NCBI RefSeq assembly: GCF_001292625.1
Contig: NZ_LAJH01000012.1
Location: 1-64,000, forward strand
DNA length: 64,000 bases
Direction: 5' to 3'
Origin: Shimia sp. SK013
Lineage (GTDB): Bacteria; Pseudomonadota; Alphaproteobacteria; Rhodobacterales; Rhodobacteraceae
Shown here one piece after another: positions 51,919 through 62,580 of the stretch. The notes under the pieces were generated by a model. That model worked only from the letters and a program-made list of their open reading frames with translations, ran no database searches and had not been told where the DNA came from. Position numbers and translations under genes: made by a program. Position 1 is the stretch's first letter. Every line of letters begins with the position of its first letter.

Positions 51919-52452
51919 TTACCCGGTCATCACGGCGCGGATCAGATAGGCGCACAGCATCAAGCCAAGACCGGTGCCCATAGGGACGGTAAATTGCGTT
52001 CCGCCCCCCACTGTGTTGGGGTCGTCTTTGTCGGGGCTACGCCATGCAGCCCAGTCAGGGGCCATACGTTTGAGCGGGGTCCAGCGCGCCAAGAGCGTTG
52101 CTGCAGTGGCGCCGAGGATGGCCGCGAAGGCAATCCACATCACCACGCCCGCATCGGCGGGGTCGATGAACAGCGCCATAACTGCGGCGAGCTTTACATC
52201 GCCGGCGCCAACCTGACGCAGCATCCACATCAAGAGGCCCACGACGAAAACAACGCCGTAGTTTGCAAAGCGCCAAAGGAAGTCTTCAAATGGCAGCAGG
52301 AGCAGACCAAAGATCACAAAAACAAGGAACAGAACCCAGACGATGCGGTTGCTGATCTTTTTGTATTTCATGTCCACAAAAAATATGTGCACACAAATCG
52401 GCAGCACTGGCAAAAGAAACCAGAATGCCGTGGTGGCCGGGATGTGCATCAT
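51919..52452 (-). CDS. cpaA: Prepilin peptidase CpaA/TadV
   Basis: A 177-residue integral membrane aspartic protease of the A24 family that cuts leader peptides from Flp prepilins. The two catalytic Asp residues are expected in FFVDMKYKKISN and QVGAGDVKLAAV; both are present. Four to five hydrophobic segments fill the rest. It is 8 bp from the TPR lipoprotein gene and lies inside the pilus locus, so it probably processes the four pilins at 62258-63710. Confidence 0.93.
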   Translation of the reverse strand: MMHIPATTAFWFLLPVLPICVHIFFVDMKYKKISNRIVWVLFLVFVIFGLLLLPFEDFLWRFANYGVVFVVGLLMWMLRQVGAGDVKLAAVMALFIDPADAGVVMWIAFAAILGATAATLLARWTPLKRMAPDWAAWRSPDKDDPNTVGGGTQFTVPMGTGLGLMLCAYLIRAVMTG

Positions 52453-52459
52453 ACCAACG

Positions 52460-53308
52460 TCAGGTGTTTTCGAGTGCGCGCAGCGCTCTTACTGCGGCCT
52501 CAAAGTGTTGTGGGTGGGTGGAAATTGCATCGCGTAGCAGGGCTTTGCCGGTTTCGGTATCACCTTGTTTGATCGCCGAAAGCGCCAGCGTGTGCAGCAA
52601 TTGTGCGCGCTCAGTCTGAACCATTGGCACAACCGGAAGCGTGTAGTTGCGTTGGGCGCCACGGGCCAGAACCATATTGTTTTTGGCGGTGAAAAGCGTG
52701 CTGTCCTGACGGATGGCTTCACCAAACAGGCGTTCGGCTTCGGCATAGTTTCCACGGGTCAGCTTGGAATAGCCCCAGTTGTTCATGACGCCAGCCGGGC
52801 GGGTGGTCAAACCCACGGCTGTTTCATAAAAGCTGTCGGCCTTTTTCCATTCCTGATTGACGTCGGCAATCATCGCTTCGAGACGGTAGCGTTTGAAGGT
52901 TTCATGCGTTGGCGGAACCGCGTCCAAAGTGCTTTCGGCCTCTTTCCACTGACCCGCGCGAATTTGGGCATCCGCGAGATCAACCTTGTCGCTTGGCGTG
53001 CTGTCTGCGTGTTTGACCACACGTTGCCAGGCAGGCACGGCCTCGGTGAACCGTTTTGCGCGCACAAATGAAATCGCAAGGCCGCGCTGGATATCGACGC
53101 GGTCAGGGGATTCTTGGAGAGTGCGCTGGAAATAGATCACGCCTTCGTTCGGGTCTGCGACAGTGAGCATCACATCCGAAAGATTGGCACCGTCTACGGC
53201 ATTCACGTCCTGAAGGGCGCGTTCAACATTTTCCTGTTCCTTGTCAGCGCACGCTGACAGGACCAGAGTCCCTGCAAGACAAATTGTCCCGATCAAAGGA
53301 TGGCGCAT
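52460..53308 (-). CDS. tadD: TPR lipoprotein TadD
   Basis: A 282-residue tetratricopeptide-repeat lipoprotein. The lipobox is LVLSAC near residue 19, so it should be lipid-anchored. The mature part has TPR units such as IQRGLAISFVRAKRFTEAVPAW and MNNWGYSKLTRGNYAEAERLF, split here for length limits into those shorter pieces. TadD-type proteins help the outer-membrane secretin assemble. It is 26 bp from the second TPR gene. The two are different proteins, not simple duplicates. Confidence 0.9.
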   Translation of the reverse strand: MRHPLIGTICLAGTLVLSACADKEQENVERALQDVNAVDGANLSDVMLTVADPNEGVIYFQRTLQESPDRVDIQRGLAISFVRAKRFTEAVPAWQRVVKHADSTPSDKVDLADAQIRAGQWKEAESTLDAVPPTHETFKRYRLEAMIADVNQEWKKADSFYETAVGLTTRPAGVMNNWGYSKLTRGNYAEAERLFGEAIRQDSTLFTAKNNMVLARGAQRNYTLPVVPMVQTERAQLLHTLALSAIKQGDTETGKALLRDAISTHPQHFEAAVRALRALENT

Positions 53309-53334
53309 AGTGTGCGTCCTTTACTGCTTCAACC

Positions 53335-53898
53335 TCATTCTGGCGTCTGTCGGATCAAATAGTCGCTGCTTCCCCGACGCACCAATTTATATTCTTGTAT
53401 TTTTTTGTCATCATAAGCAGGATTTTCAGCTTTTGCGAGTACTAAGCGTAAATTATCACGAATTGCGTCACTTTCGCCATTGTCCAGCGCATATGCTTTT
53501 TTCAGAACCAGTTCCGCTTCTGGCAGCGCGCCCTTTTCCATAAGGACAATTCCGAGATTATTCCATGTTTCCGCGTGTTTGGGTTGTTTGTCCAGAGATT
53601 GACGCAAAAGATCTTCGGCCTGCCCCAATCGGCCAAGTCCAAGGTTAGCTGTACCCGCCGCGGCCAGAATTTCTGGCGTGGGGCCATGGGCATTTGCCGC
53701 CCGATAAAAGGTCTGCAAAGCCAATTCGTATTCGCCTGCCTCCATCAGCCGCCAACCGACAATCACTGGATCTACGGCGTCTTTGGCTGTGTCGACAGGG
53801 GGGGCGAAGGGGCTGTCAGGAGAAACACTCTGGCCGCCCGTGATACAGGCGGCCAGGAAAAAGCATATCGTCATCAGAAGGGCGGTGGCCCGGATCAT
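53335..53898 (-). CDS. tadD: Second TPR lipoprotein of the tad locus
   Basis: A 187-residue lipoprotein with lipobox FFLAAC near residue 17. Its TPR part includes WRLMEAGEYELALQTFYRAA, GTANLGLGRLGQAEDLLRQS and NLGIVLMEKGALPEAEL. It lies between TadC and the longer TadD. Two TPR lipoproteins in a row are common in roseobacter tad loci. It may be a pilotin for the secretin; which of the two is the real TadD cannot be decided from the sequence. Confidence 0.85.
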   Translation of the reverse strand: MIRATALLMTICFFLAACITGGQSVSPDSPFAPPVDTAKDAVDPVIVGWRLMEAGEYELALQTFYRAANAHGPTPEILAAAGTANLGLGRLGQAEDLLRQSLDKQPKHAETWNNLGIVLMEKGALPEAELVLKKAYALDNGESDAIRDNLRLVLAKAENPAYDDKKIQEYKLVRRGSSDYLIRQTPE

Positions 53899-53913
53899 GG
53901 CATATTCAATCGG

Positions 53914-54894
53914 TTATTGGGGTGCACCGAAGTTCATGATCCCGATGATGGATGGAGACACCAGAATGATCAACAGCGGCGGCACTGTGAGCATCATTGT
54001 GGCAAGCGTCATTTTGGTTGGCAACTTGTTTGCGGCCTCTTCGGCGCGCATCACACGTTTGTCACGCATTTCACTAGCGTAAACCCGCAGCGCGTCGGCA
54101 ATCGACGTACCGAAAGTGGCCGATTGAACCAAAACGGTGGTGAATGACGACACGTCCTGGACGCCACACCGTTCGCCCATGTCAGACAGCACTTGTGATT
54201 TCTCTTTGCCCGCCTTCATTTCGTGCGCCACGATCTGAAACTCATGCGCAAGTGCGGGGTGAGAGGGACGCAATTCCTCGGCAACACGCACGATGGCCTG
54301 ATCAAGTGATTGGCCGGCTTCAACGCAAACCAGCATCATGTCGAGGCTGTCGGGGAAGCCAGCTGTGATTTCTTCCTTGCGGGCTTCGACGCGGCGGGTG
54401 ACCCAATATTTAGGCAGCATATAGCCGGCAGCACCGGGACCGAGTGTCCACATCAGCATGTCTTTGGTGGTCGACGCGTCGGTCTGTTTGACCATCACGA
54501 AATAGGCCACCCCTGCGATCAGCCCGCCAATGCCCAGCACCATCTGGGCGAGGTGAAAGGCGCGCACTGCGTCGCGGGAAGGATAACCAGCCTGCATCAG
54601 TTTGAGTTGCACAGAGGACAGTTCTTCGGCATCCTGCGGTTCAAGGAAGGCTTTGTATTTGTCGAGCTTGGCGTTGGCTGATTTGCGGCGAAGTTTTTCT
54701 TTTTTGTCGACGACTTGGTCGTTGCCGCCAGACTGCGCACGTTTCAGCTTTTCGATCGGGTCATCCTGACGCGTGAGGATCAGCGGCACAGCCGCCAGCG
54801 CCACAAAAGCAACAATCACACCAACTGCAATCATCGGACCATTTGGCCCCAACATTTCAGTGAGCATTAGGACGAGGGCTTCCATCGTGGTCAT
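53914..54894 (-). CDS. tadC: Flp pilus inner-membrane protein TadC
   Basis: A 326-residue GspF-domain protein. The central part has GFPDSLDMMLVCVEAGQSLDQA, seen here as FPDSLDMMLVCVEAGQ, and LAHEFQIVAHEMKAGK. Hydrophobic segments flank it at about residues 17-40, 120-145 and 290-315. With TadB it forms the platform for pilus extension. Its start is 13 bp after the stop of tadB. Acidic and basic stretches around residues 45-80 fit the cytoplasmic domain. Confidence 0.93.
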   Translation of the reverse strand: MTTMEALVLMLTEMLGPNGPMIAVGVIVAFVALAAVPLILTRQDDPIEKLKRAQSGGNDQVVDKKEKLRRKSANAKLDKYKAFLEPQDAEELSSVQLKLMQAGYPSRDAVRAFHLAQMVLGIGGLIAGVAYFVMVKQTDASTTKDMLMWTLGPGAAGYMLPKYWVTRRVEARKEEITAGFPDSLDMMLVCVEAGQSLDQAIVRVAEELRPSHPALAHEFQIVAHEMKAGKEKSQVLSDMGERCGVQDVSSFTTVLVQSATFGTSIADALRVYASEMRDKRVMRAEEAANKLPTKMTLATMMLTVPPLLIILVSPSIIGIMNFGAPQ

Positions 54895-54907
54895 TTCGGT
54901 GGTCTCC

Positions 54908-55876
54908 TCAGACTTTGATGTTGGTGAGCACGCGCATCACAAACAGGTTGACGGCAAGGAACATCCCGACGGCGATACAGCCAGGAATGAACAGTTCGTG
55001 GGTTTTCACTTCGTCGTAATAATTCGGGTCCATCACGTTGATGACAATCAATGCGCCAATCGGGAACGCGGACAGAAACTTGCCGGACCACTTCGCCTCG
55101 GCAGTGATGGCTTTCACACGACGGAACAGACGAAAGCGGGCGCGGATCACTTTTGACAGACCCGCAAGGATCTCGGCCAAGTTACCACCGGCTTGCTGCT
55201 GGATCGTCACCGCCATCGCGAGGAAGCGCATGTCTTGCATGTCCAGACGATCAGACATGTCCTTGAGCGCCTCGCCCATATCGCGGCCATAGGCATTTTC
55301 GTCGGCAATCACGCCAAATTCGGTGGCCAAGGGATCTTCGATCTCCTTGGAAACGATCTGAATTGCCGAGGAAAATGGATGGCCGACGCGCAGGGAGCGC
55401 ACCATCAGTTCGATGGCGTCAGGCAGTTGTTCTTCTATGAGGGAGATTCGCTTCCCGGCTTTCATAGAAACCCAAGTGTAAACGCCGCCAACACCCACCA
55501 TCACTGCGATTCCGCTGCGTACAGCCAGGCTGGTGCTGGTACCAATCGACAAGCCGGCAAAGGCAAACACAGACATACCCAGCATCATCAACATCAGCTG
55601 CTGTGGCGTAAAGGCGATGGCAGCCTTCTGCGCTTTGTCCGCCAGAATTGAGTAAAGCGGAATGGTTCTGTTTTCGGAGTGCTGGCTCATCTCTTTGCGG
55701 AGTTGATCAAGCACCTCTTCGCGGCGCGCACCTTTGTCCATCATCTCGAGGCGGCGATTGACGCGGCTGTTGAGACTGATGGATTTGCCGAAAACGGTCA
55801 GGTAGACGCCCTCGACGAGGAAGAATACCCCAACGAAAATAGCACCATAGACAAGAAGTTCGGGAGAAAATGGCAT
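54908..55876 (-). CDS. tadB: Flp pilus inner-membrane protein TadB
   Basis: A 322-residue GspF-domain protein. It has LPDAIELMVRSLRVGHPFSS and the helix PLATEFGVIADENAYG, typical of TadB, and hydrophobic segments at about 8-28, 95-140 and 265-315. It works with TadC under the TadA/CpaF ATPase. The gene is 5 bp from tadA, and the group tadA-tadB-tadC-tadD is continuous. Confidence 0.94.
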   Translation of the reverse strand: MPFSPELLVYGAIFVGVFFLVEGVYLTVFGKSISLNSRVNRRLEMMDKGARREEVLDQLRKEMSQHSENRTIPLYSILADKAQKAAIAFTPQQLMLMMLGMSVFAFAGLSIGTSTSLAVRSGIAVMVGVGGVYTWVSMKAGKRISLIEEQLPDAIELMVRSLRVGHPFSSAIQIVSKEIEDPLATEFGVIADENAYGRDMGEALKDMSDRLDMQDMRFLAMAVTIQQQAGGNLAEILAGLSKVIRARFRLFRRVKAITAEAKWSGKFLSAFPIGALIVINVMDPNYYDEVKTHELFIPGCIAVGMFLAVNLFVMRVLTNIKV

Positions 55877-55881
55877 AGGTC

Positions 55882-57360
<1,479 letters not shown>

Positions 57361-57375
57361 TTAATTAGCTCCCGT

Positions 57376-58623
57376 TCACGCTGCCTGATCGTCGGATTGG
57401 TCCAACTCGTGCAGGCTTTTGGCGAGTTTGGCGATTTCTTTGCGGAGTGGATTTTTGGCGGCGCCGACAGCCAGCGGCTGACCATGGTCGGCCGCTTGCA
57501 TGATCTGACGCGATCCATCCGGAAGATGAATGTCGATTGAAATTCCGAGGCTTTCGGCCAACCGCTTCACGCGGCTTTTGCCGGCGAGATCGGTGAACTT
57601 TGGCGCGCGGTTCATAACATACCGCAGCTTTTCAAATGGTAAGTCTTCGGCCTGAAAGGCGCGTTTGATACGCATGGCGTTCTGCGCCGAACGCATGTCG
57701 ATTTCCATCGTGGCGAAATAGACATGTGCGGCTTGCAAGACCACCTCGGACCACTGAACCAGCGTGCTGGGCATGTCCACAATCACGTAGTCATAGTGGC
57801 GACGTGCCATGTCTATGATGCGCTCCACATCTTCGGGTCCGATCAAATCGAGCGGAATGACATCAGAAGGCGCGGTCAACACGTGCAGCTTTTCCTCATA
57901 GGTCTGCAAGGCCTGGCCAAAGCTGTCGCTGTCCATGCTGTCGGTGTCGGTGATCAGTTCAAAGACGGCCTCAATGCGCGGCAGATCCAGATACGTGGAC
58001 ACCGTGCCAAACTGCAGGTCAAGGTCGAGCACGCAGACGGAAGGGGCTTTCTTTTTGTCGATGTTGGCGAGTTCCCAAGCCAAGTTCACGGCAAGCGTGG
58101 TCGCGCCAGTACCGCCGGCCAAGCCGTGCACAGCTATCACAACGCCTTCGCGGGATTCGCCTGTGGCCGCAAGTTTAACCGTTGGCTGAGGTTGCTCAAC
58201 TTCGGCCTCGACCGGGGCCGAGCGGATCTTGTCGATTGCGGCCTGAAGTTCGCCGGGGGGGATCGGATAGGGAATGAATTCATCGGCGCCGTGGCGCAGC
58301 AAGTGGTGCAGCGAGGCCGGCGTCACGTCTTCGGCAATAAGCAGGATGCGGATGTTGCGGTTGCGGGCTTCGGTGATGATTTCAGTCAGAACGTCGAGAC
58401 CGTCTTCGTCCATGTCGTCGATGGCGAGGGCAATGAATTCAAGGTGATGCGCGTCTGGCTGCGCCATAAAGGGAATAGCGTCCTCAAACCCGAGGTCGCC
58501 CCATTGCTCACCAAGAGCTTCTTCCATGTCCACAATCAGAAGTTCGAAGTTCTGAACGTCCCGGCAAATGGTGCATGCCAGGATTGGACTTGGTTCTGTC
58601 TGAATCGGCTCGTTACTCGACAT
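57376..58623 (-). CDS. cpaE: Pilus polar-localisation ATPase CpaE/TadZ
   Basis: A 415-residue protein with an N-terminal receiver-like domain (about residues 25-135) and a C-terminal MinD/ParA-like ATPase. The deviant Walker A is GLAGGTGATTLAVNLAW, with Gly where the P-loop Lys-Thr pair would be strict, as seen in TadZ/CpaE proteins. VCVLDLDLQFGTVSTYLDL is the Walker A' region. It places the pilus machine at a cell pole. It has its own transcription start region, as the terminator at 58857-58889 separates it from the OmpA-type gene. Confidence 0.93.
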   Translation of the reverse strand: MSSNEPIQTEPSPILACTICRDVQNFELLIVDMEEALGEQWGDLGFEDAIPFMAQPDAHHLEFIALAIDDMDEDGLDVLTEIITEARNRNIRILLIAEDVTPASLHHLLRHGADEFIPYPIPPGELQAAIDKIRSAPVEAEVEQPQPTVKLAATGESREGVVIAVHGLAGGTGATTLAVNLAWELANIDKKKAPSVCVLDLDLQFGTVSTYLDLPRIEAVFELITDTDSMDSDSFGQALQTYEEKLHVLTAPSDVIPLDLIGPEDVERIIDMARRHYDYVIVDMPSTLVQWSEVVLQAAHVYFATMEIDMRSAQNAMRIKRAFQAEDLPFEKLRYVMNRAPKFTDLAGKSRVKRLAESLGISIDIHLPDGSRQIMQAADHGQPLAVGAAKNPLRKEIAKLAKSLHELDQSDDQAA

Positions 58624-58856
58624 CAGCCTCTAGTTCCTTATTCGCGGTTTCCGCGTATTTTTTGTAGGACACCTAGCGCAAAAGGCTATTTGGTCCCCCA
58701 CCGTGCTTTTGGAATTGGTACAGGCGACTCTGATGCGCGTACTTTTCCCGTTATTGAGAAAATCACCTGCAAGTTGGGCAACATTGGGGCCAAAAAGCCG
58801 AAATTGTGCGGAATTTTGCGACGATAAGAGAGAATTTCGCAGACCGTTTCCGAATC
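58624..58856. promoter_or_regulatory. Probable promoter region of the cpaE-to-ATPase operon
   Basis: A terminator ends the upstream pilus genes at 58857, so transcription of cpaE and the genes to its left should begin in these 233 bp. I could not assign a specific -35/-10 pair. Confidence 0.4.
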
Positions 58857-58889
58857 AAAAAAGGCCAATCGCGGGGCGATTGGCCTTTA
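58857..58889 (-). terminator. Rho-independent terminator after the OmpA-type gene
   Basis: Stem AAAGGCCAATCGC/GCGATTGGCCTTT with a GGG-type loop. On the minus strand it ends in TTTTTT. It lies between the OmpA-type lipoprotein gene and cpaE. Confidence 0.92.
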
Positions 58890-58909
58890 AGGTACTGAAT
58901 TTGTTCGGT

Positions 58910-59563
58910 TTACCCGTCGTCGCCATCGGAAGTGAGGCCTGAGAGACCCGTGACGGGCACGGCGCTTCCGACGTAGTCACGATAGATGATTTGCGCGTAC
59001 TTACCGTCCAGCACGGTGGGGTGGCGCGACACAAAGCCGGTGACCTCTGTCACAGTGCGGCGATTTTTGCGTTCGCGGCCCTGAGTCACAATCAGCGGCT
59101 GGGTTTTGCCAAGCGAGACCACGGCCTCAAGTCGGCTGCGTTCCACACCCTGCGAGACCAGATAGTTTACCGCAGCACGTGCGCGACGCAGGCCGAGTGA
59201 TTTGTTGTATCCGGCACTGCCAACCGCATCTGTATGGCCGTAAACCCGGAAGCGTACTTCGGGGAATTGGCGAATCCAGTTGGCTTGTTCGTTCAGAACC
59301 GCACGGGATTGAACATCAATTTTGGCACTGTCGAACTCGAAGTTGATCGTGCTGTTGACCTCTTCGGAGAAACGGGTGGCCAATGAGAGCACATAGCTGC
59401 GTTCGCCGTTGTGAATGCCGATGTTGTTGTTGACCGCGGCGCCAAAGCTGTCGGTGTCGATCACGGCGCCTGCTTCTCGGAAGAACGAAGGGGCATAAGA
59501 CCCATCGCCGTCCGAACAGGCGGTGACAAACAAAAGGGCGAGGGCGGCAAGTTTCTTGATCAT
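58910..59563 (-). CDS. OmpA-family lipoprotein in the tad locus
   Basis: A 217-residue protein with a lipobox (LLFVTAC) at residues 11-17. An OmpA-C peptidoglycan-binding domain follows, with INFEFDSAKI, VYGHTDAVGSAGYNKSLGLR (20 residues) and RARAAVNYLV. Its Asp and Arg contacts for diaminopimelate are in place (Asp in TDAVG, Arg in LGLRRAR). It occupies the place of CpaD in Caulobacter-type loci, 12 bp from the secretin gene. It could anchor the secretin to the cell wall, an inference. Confidence 0.87.
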   Translation of the reverse strand: MIKKLAALALLFVTACSDGDGSYAPSFFREAGAVIDTDSFGAAVNNNIGIHNGERSYVLSLATRFSEEVNSTINFEFDSAKIDVQSRAVLNEQANWIRQFPEVRFRVYGHTDAVGSAGYNKSLGLRRARAAVNYLVSQGVERSRLEAVVSLGKTQPLIVTQGRERKNRRTVTEVTGFVSRHPTVLDGKYAQIIYRDYVGSAVPVTGLSGLTSDGDDG

Positions 59564-59575
59564 TGTTTTGCTCCC

Positions 59576-60973
59576 TTAGTCCATCACGTAGCCATAGGAA
59601 CCGGAGAAGTCTTGTTTCGCGACTTCGCCCACGGCGCCTTTTTGCCTTTTCTCACCACCGGTGACGTGACCAAACAGGAAGAGTTCCTGCTCGGTTGGTG
59701 GTTTCACACGGTCCGTGGGCAAAGCCAGCGCCTCGCCGGATGTTGGCGTCACGAGGTGGGCCGTGACGATGATCACCAGTTCCGATTGCGACCGCTGGAA
59801 ATTGGCGCTGCGGAACAAGGCACCCAGTACAGGCACATCGCCGAGCCAAGGCACTTGGGAGTTGCCGTCAGAAAAGTCGTCCTGCAACAGGCCAGCGATG
59901 GCAAAGCTTTCACCATCACGGAGTTCCACGGTTGTAGAGGTTTCCCGACGCTTGAAGCCAACAACTTCTAGGTCACTGCTGATAAAGCTGTTTGAGGAGT
60001 CCGGAGAGGACACGGCGGCTTGAAGCTCAAGATTGATCAAATCGCCATCCACAACCCGCGGGACGAAACTCATTTCAACACCAAAGGGTTTGAATTCAAT
60101 GGAGATTTCGCCACCGTCCTGCGCCACGGGGATTGGGTATTCGCCGCCTGCGAGGAATTTGGCCTCTTGACCGGAAAGTGCCGTCAGGTTTGGTTCCGCC
60201 AGAGTGCGAACAACGCCTTTGGATTCAAGAGCTTCGAGCAAAATTCCAACCGAGAAGGAGCCAGAAGTGAAGCGGAAAATGGCACCGCCGGTTGACTCGG
60301 CCGCCAAAGGCACGCTGCCATCGGCATTGAGTTCACGCAAAAAGCCGCCTGTCGCGATGCCGCTGTTACCATCTGACAGACTGAGGCCGGCGCCCAATGA
60401 TTTGGCCACGCTGCGTTGCATTTCTGCGAACCGCACCTTGAGCATGACCTGCTGGATGCCGCCCACCACCAACAAGTTAGATACGCGTTCTGGCGCATAG
60501 CGTTCGGCCAGATCCAACGCGCGTTGCTGTTTGTGGATCGAAGACACGATGCCAGACAGGACAACGCCGTCGTTGGCTGTGCGCACTTCGATCTTTTCAC
60601 CTGGCAGGATCTGCTGCAGGCGCTCTTTGAATTCGGAGATATCCGGCGCGACGCTGACCTCGACATTGGTGATAAGCTTGCCGCTGCCATCAAGCAACGT
60701 AAGCGTGGTGCGTCCGGGGGATTTGCCAAGCACATAGATCGTGCGTTCCGACAACGATGAAATGTCAGCGATGGCCGGGTTCGCGATGGAAAGTTCCGCG
60801 AATGGTACGTCGCTTTCGACCACAACAGCGCGGTTCATCGGAACACCAAGTGTTGACGATGTGCCGCTGCGCACGACGCGCAATGTGTCCGCTTGAACGG
60901 GAGCTGATGCCAATGGCACAACCCCTACGGCAAAGCCCAGCAGGGCCGCCTTTAGAAAACTTAGATATGTCAT
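59576..60973 (-). CDS. cpaC: Pilus secretin CpaC/RcpA
   Basis: A 465-residue outer membrane secretin. The ATG at 60973 with GAGAGGCAGG gives a signal peptide (LLGFAVGVVPLASAPVQA). The N-terminal BON-like part has NRAVVVESDVPFAELSIANP and a second region with GIVSSIHKQQRALDLAERY (19 residues). The secretin domain contains VPWLGDVPVLGALFRS and SELVIIVTAHLV, typical endings. A longer frame starting at 61168 runs into the terminator and is not real. It forms the multimeric channel for the pilus. Confidence 0.95.
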   Translation of the reverse strand: MTYLSFLKAALLGFAVGVVPLASAPVQADTLRVVRSGTSSTLGVPMNRAVVVESDVPFAELSIANPAIADISSLSERTIYVLGKSPGRTTLTLLDGSGKLITNVEVSVAPDISEFKERLQQILPGEKIEVRTANDGVVLSGIVSSIHKQQRALDLAERYAPERVSNLLVVGGIQQVMLKVRFAEMQRSVAKSLGAGLSLSDGNSGIATGGFLRELNADGSVPLAAESTGGAIFRFTSGSFSVGILLEALESKGVVRTLAEPNLTALSGQEAKFLAGGEYPIPVAQDGGEISIEFKPFGVEMSFVPRVVDGDLINLELQAAVSSPDSSNSFISSDLEVVGFKRRETSTTVELRDGESFAIAGLLQDDFSDGNSQVPWLGDVPVLGALFRSANFQRSQSELVIIVTAHLVTPTSGEALALPTDRVKPPTEQELFLFGHVTGGEKRQKGAVGEVAKQDFSGSYGYVMD

Positions 60974-61115
60974 GTGACCTGCCTCTCGATCACGCCTCGG
61001 TATGTGGATCTTTTGTCCACTCTTGAACTCACTGTGCGCCAGTTCCGGAAATTTTGCAAGAATCAATGGCTTCCAGTGATCTTTGAATGTGGGAAGGATG
61101 TCACATAAATACATG

Positions 61116-61139
61116 GAAAAGGCGCCCGAAGGCGCCTTT
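61116..61139 (-). terminator. Hairpin/terminator between cpaB and cpaC
   Basis: AAAGGCGCC/GGCGCCTTT stem with loop CGAA; the minus strand ends with TTTTCCATG. It may end or attenuate transcription between cpaB and cpaC, which are 225 bp apart. Confidence 0.8.
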
Positions 61140-61198
61140 GGTCGATTGTTTGGTTGACCCGTTCGCACAATCTAGAGCGCGCGCAGGTCCGAAAAGGG

Positions 61199-62053
61199 TC
61201 AATTTGTGCAGGGGATCACAATTTTGATTTTCTCGGTGCCTTTGTTGTTGGTGATGGTGCAGACACGTTCCTGCTCCATCTCAGCAACTTCCTGAACGAC
61301 CTCTTCTTCCTGAATGATGCCGAGCAGCTCTTTCTGGTCGATTTCAACCGAGGCGGACACCGTGTCGTCGGTCGCGCCAACAAGGGTCAGCGACAATCGC
61401 CCGGTTTGCTGTGCCAGTTCCAAGCCTGCGACCTGCCGCAAGGTGCCGGCAACGGTCACTGTGCGGGCCACACGTCCAGCCTCTTCTTCTTGGTTGGTTG
61501 ATTGGTCAATCGCTACGATCTGAACATTTGCGTCAATCAGCTTGGTGATTTCACCGCGGCCGCGTTTTGCGCCGGGGGAGCCGGTCCAAAGAACGTCAAC
61601 ACGATCCCCTGGACGCAGGAAGCCGGAAACACCGGAGGTGGCGTCGACCTTGATGGTGAACGCACGCTGTCCGGTTTTCAGGCGGGACGTGATGCCGGCA
61701 TGCTGTCCGGGTTCTGTCACCTTGGCGGCGATCAGAAGTTCCCCTTTTTCCATGCTGCGCAACATGACGCGTTCGCGATCAGTGTTGGGCGGGAAAATCG
61801 CGTCGACGGATGTGAACATGCCGTCCGGCATTGCGTTTTTCGGCCATTTGACCCGACGAAGATCTTGTTTGGTCAGCGGCGCGCCGTAACCCATGGCGTG
61901 CTTTGTTACATAGCCTTCGACAAGTTCAATGGACTCGGCTTGCCCCTTGGACTGCGCGGCTTCAATGCCTTTGATGTAACTTTGGGCCATGTAAACGGCC
62001 GCCCCGGCAATGCCAAGGCCGACCAAGAGAATAACTGCGAAGATTGCGCGCAT
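61199..62053 (-). CDS. cpaB: Flp pilus assembly protein CpaB/RcpC
   Basis: A 284-residue periplasmic/membrane-anchored protein. It begins with a membrane segment (AIFAVILLVGLGIAGAAVYM), then an SAF domain (GYGAPLTKQDLRRVKWP and DGMFTSVDAIFPP), and GFLRPGDRVDVLWTG in the middle. RcpC/CpaB helps build the secretin ring, perhaps binding peptidoglycan. The C-terminal 40 residues have two Cys. The ATG at 62053 is followed by MRAIFAV; a start at 62068 has no ribosome site. Confidence 0.93.
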   Translation of the reverse strand: MRAIFAVILLVGLGIAGAAVYMAQSYIKGIEAAQSKGQAESIELVEGYVTKHAMGYGAPLTKQDLRRVKWPKNAMPDGMFTSVDAIFPPNTDRERVMLRSMEKGELLIAAKVTEPGQHAGITSRLKTGQRAFTIKVDATSGVSGFLRPGDRVDVLWTGSPGAKRGRGEITKLIDANVQIVAIDQSTNQEEEAGRVARTVTVAGTLRQVAGLELAQQTGRLSLTLVGATDDTVSASVEIDQKELLGIIQEEEVVQEVAEMEQERVCTITNNKGTEKIKIVIPCTN

Positions 62054-62069
62054 GATATGTGACCTCATT

Positions 62070-62257
62070 TCAAATGTGCGGTGACCAATATGGCCGGCAC
62101 AAGGGGTGATTCAAACGCACTGTGGACCGCCAATGTGGCAACAATAGGGAGCAAATGCACGGCATTGGTGATTGTTTCCTGCATTTTCGGAAACGATCAG
62201 CGCATATGTTGCTGGTGAACAAGGACCGCCAGAGCCTGCACGGATTTGTCGGGTCCG
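62070..62257. other. Gap between cpaB and the first pilin gene
   Basis: No gene or clear hairpin. It probably holds the cpaB promoter. Confidence 0.35.
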
Positions 62258-62437
62258 TCAGGGTGTTGCGCGGTCGCCAATTGCGGTGGCTGCGGAGTCG
62301 GAAAGATCGGTTGTGCTGTTTGTGATCAGAGTCGTGACGCCGATTGCCAAGCCAACCAAGGCCGCCGTTAAAACAACCCAATCAACGGTGACGGCACCGG
62401 ATTCGTTGCGCTTAAATCTAGACAAAAAGGATTTCAC
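62258..62437 (-). CDS. flp: Flp-family type IVb pilin (divergent copy)
   Basis: A 59-residue pilin. The GTG at 62437 fits the ribosome site AGGTG and matches the short N-termini of the other copies; a GTG at 62446 is also possible. The prepilin cleavage site is SG|AVTVDW, with a basic leader (SFLSRFKRNE). The hydrophobic helix is VVLTAALVGLAIGVTTLI. The C-terminal tail (STTDLSDSAATAIGDRATP, 19 residues) differs from the other three copies. It may be a minor pilin. Confidence 0.88.
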   Translation of the reverse strand: MKSFLSRFKRNESGAVTVDWVVLTAALVGLAIGVTTLITNSTTDLSDSAATAIGDRATP

Positions 62438-62524
62438 AAGAGACACCTACTAGCTTGACACCCAGTCATGAAATCGACGCATAAATCGTGCGACTGCATT
62501 GCTTGAATGTCGGTTGAATAACCC

Positions 62525-62559
62525 AAAAAGGGCCGACACTTTGGCGGCCGGCCCTTTTT
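62525..62559 (-). terminator. Terminator after the second pilin gene
   Basis: Stem AAAAAGGGCC/GGCCCTTTTT with a 15-base loop; minus strand ends in T-tract. Confidence 0.82.
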
Positions 62560-62580
62560 GATTTTGCCATGCATCCGATC

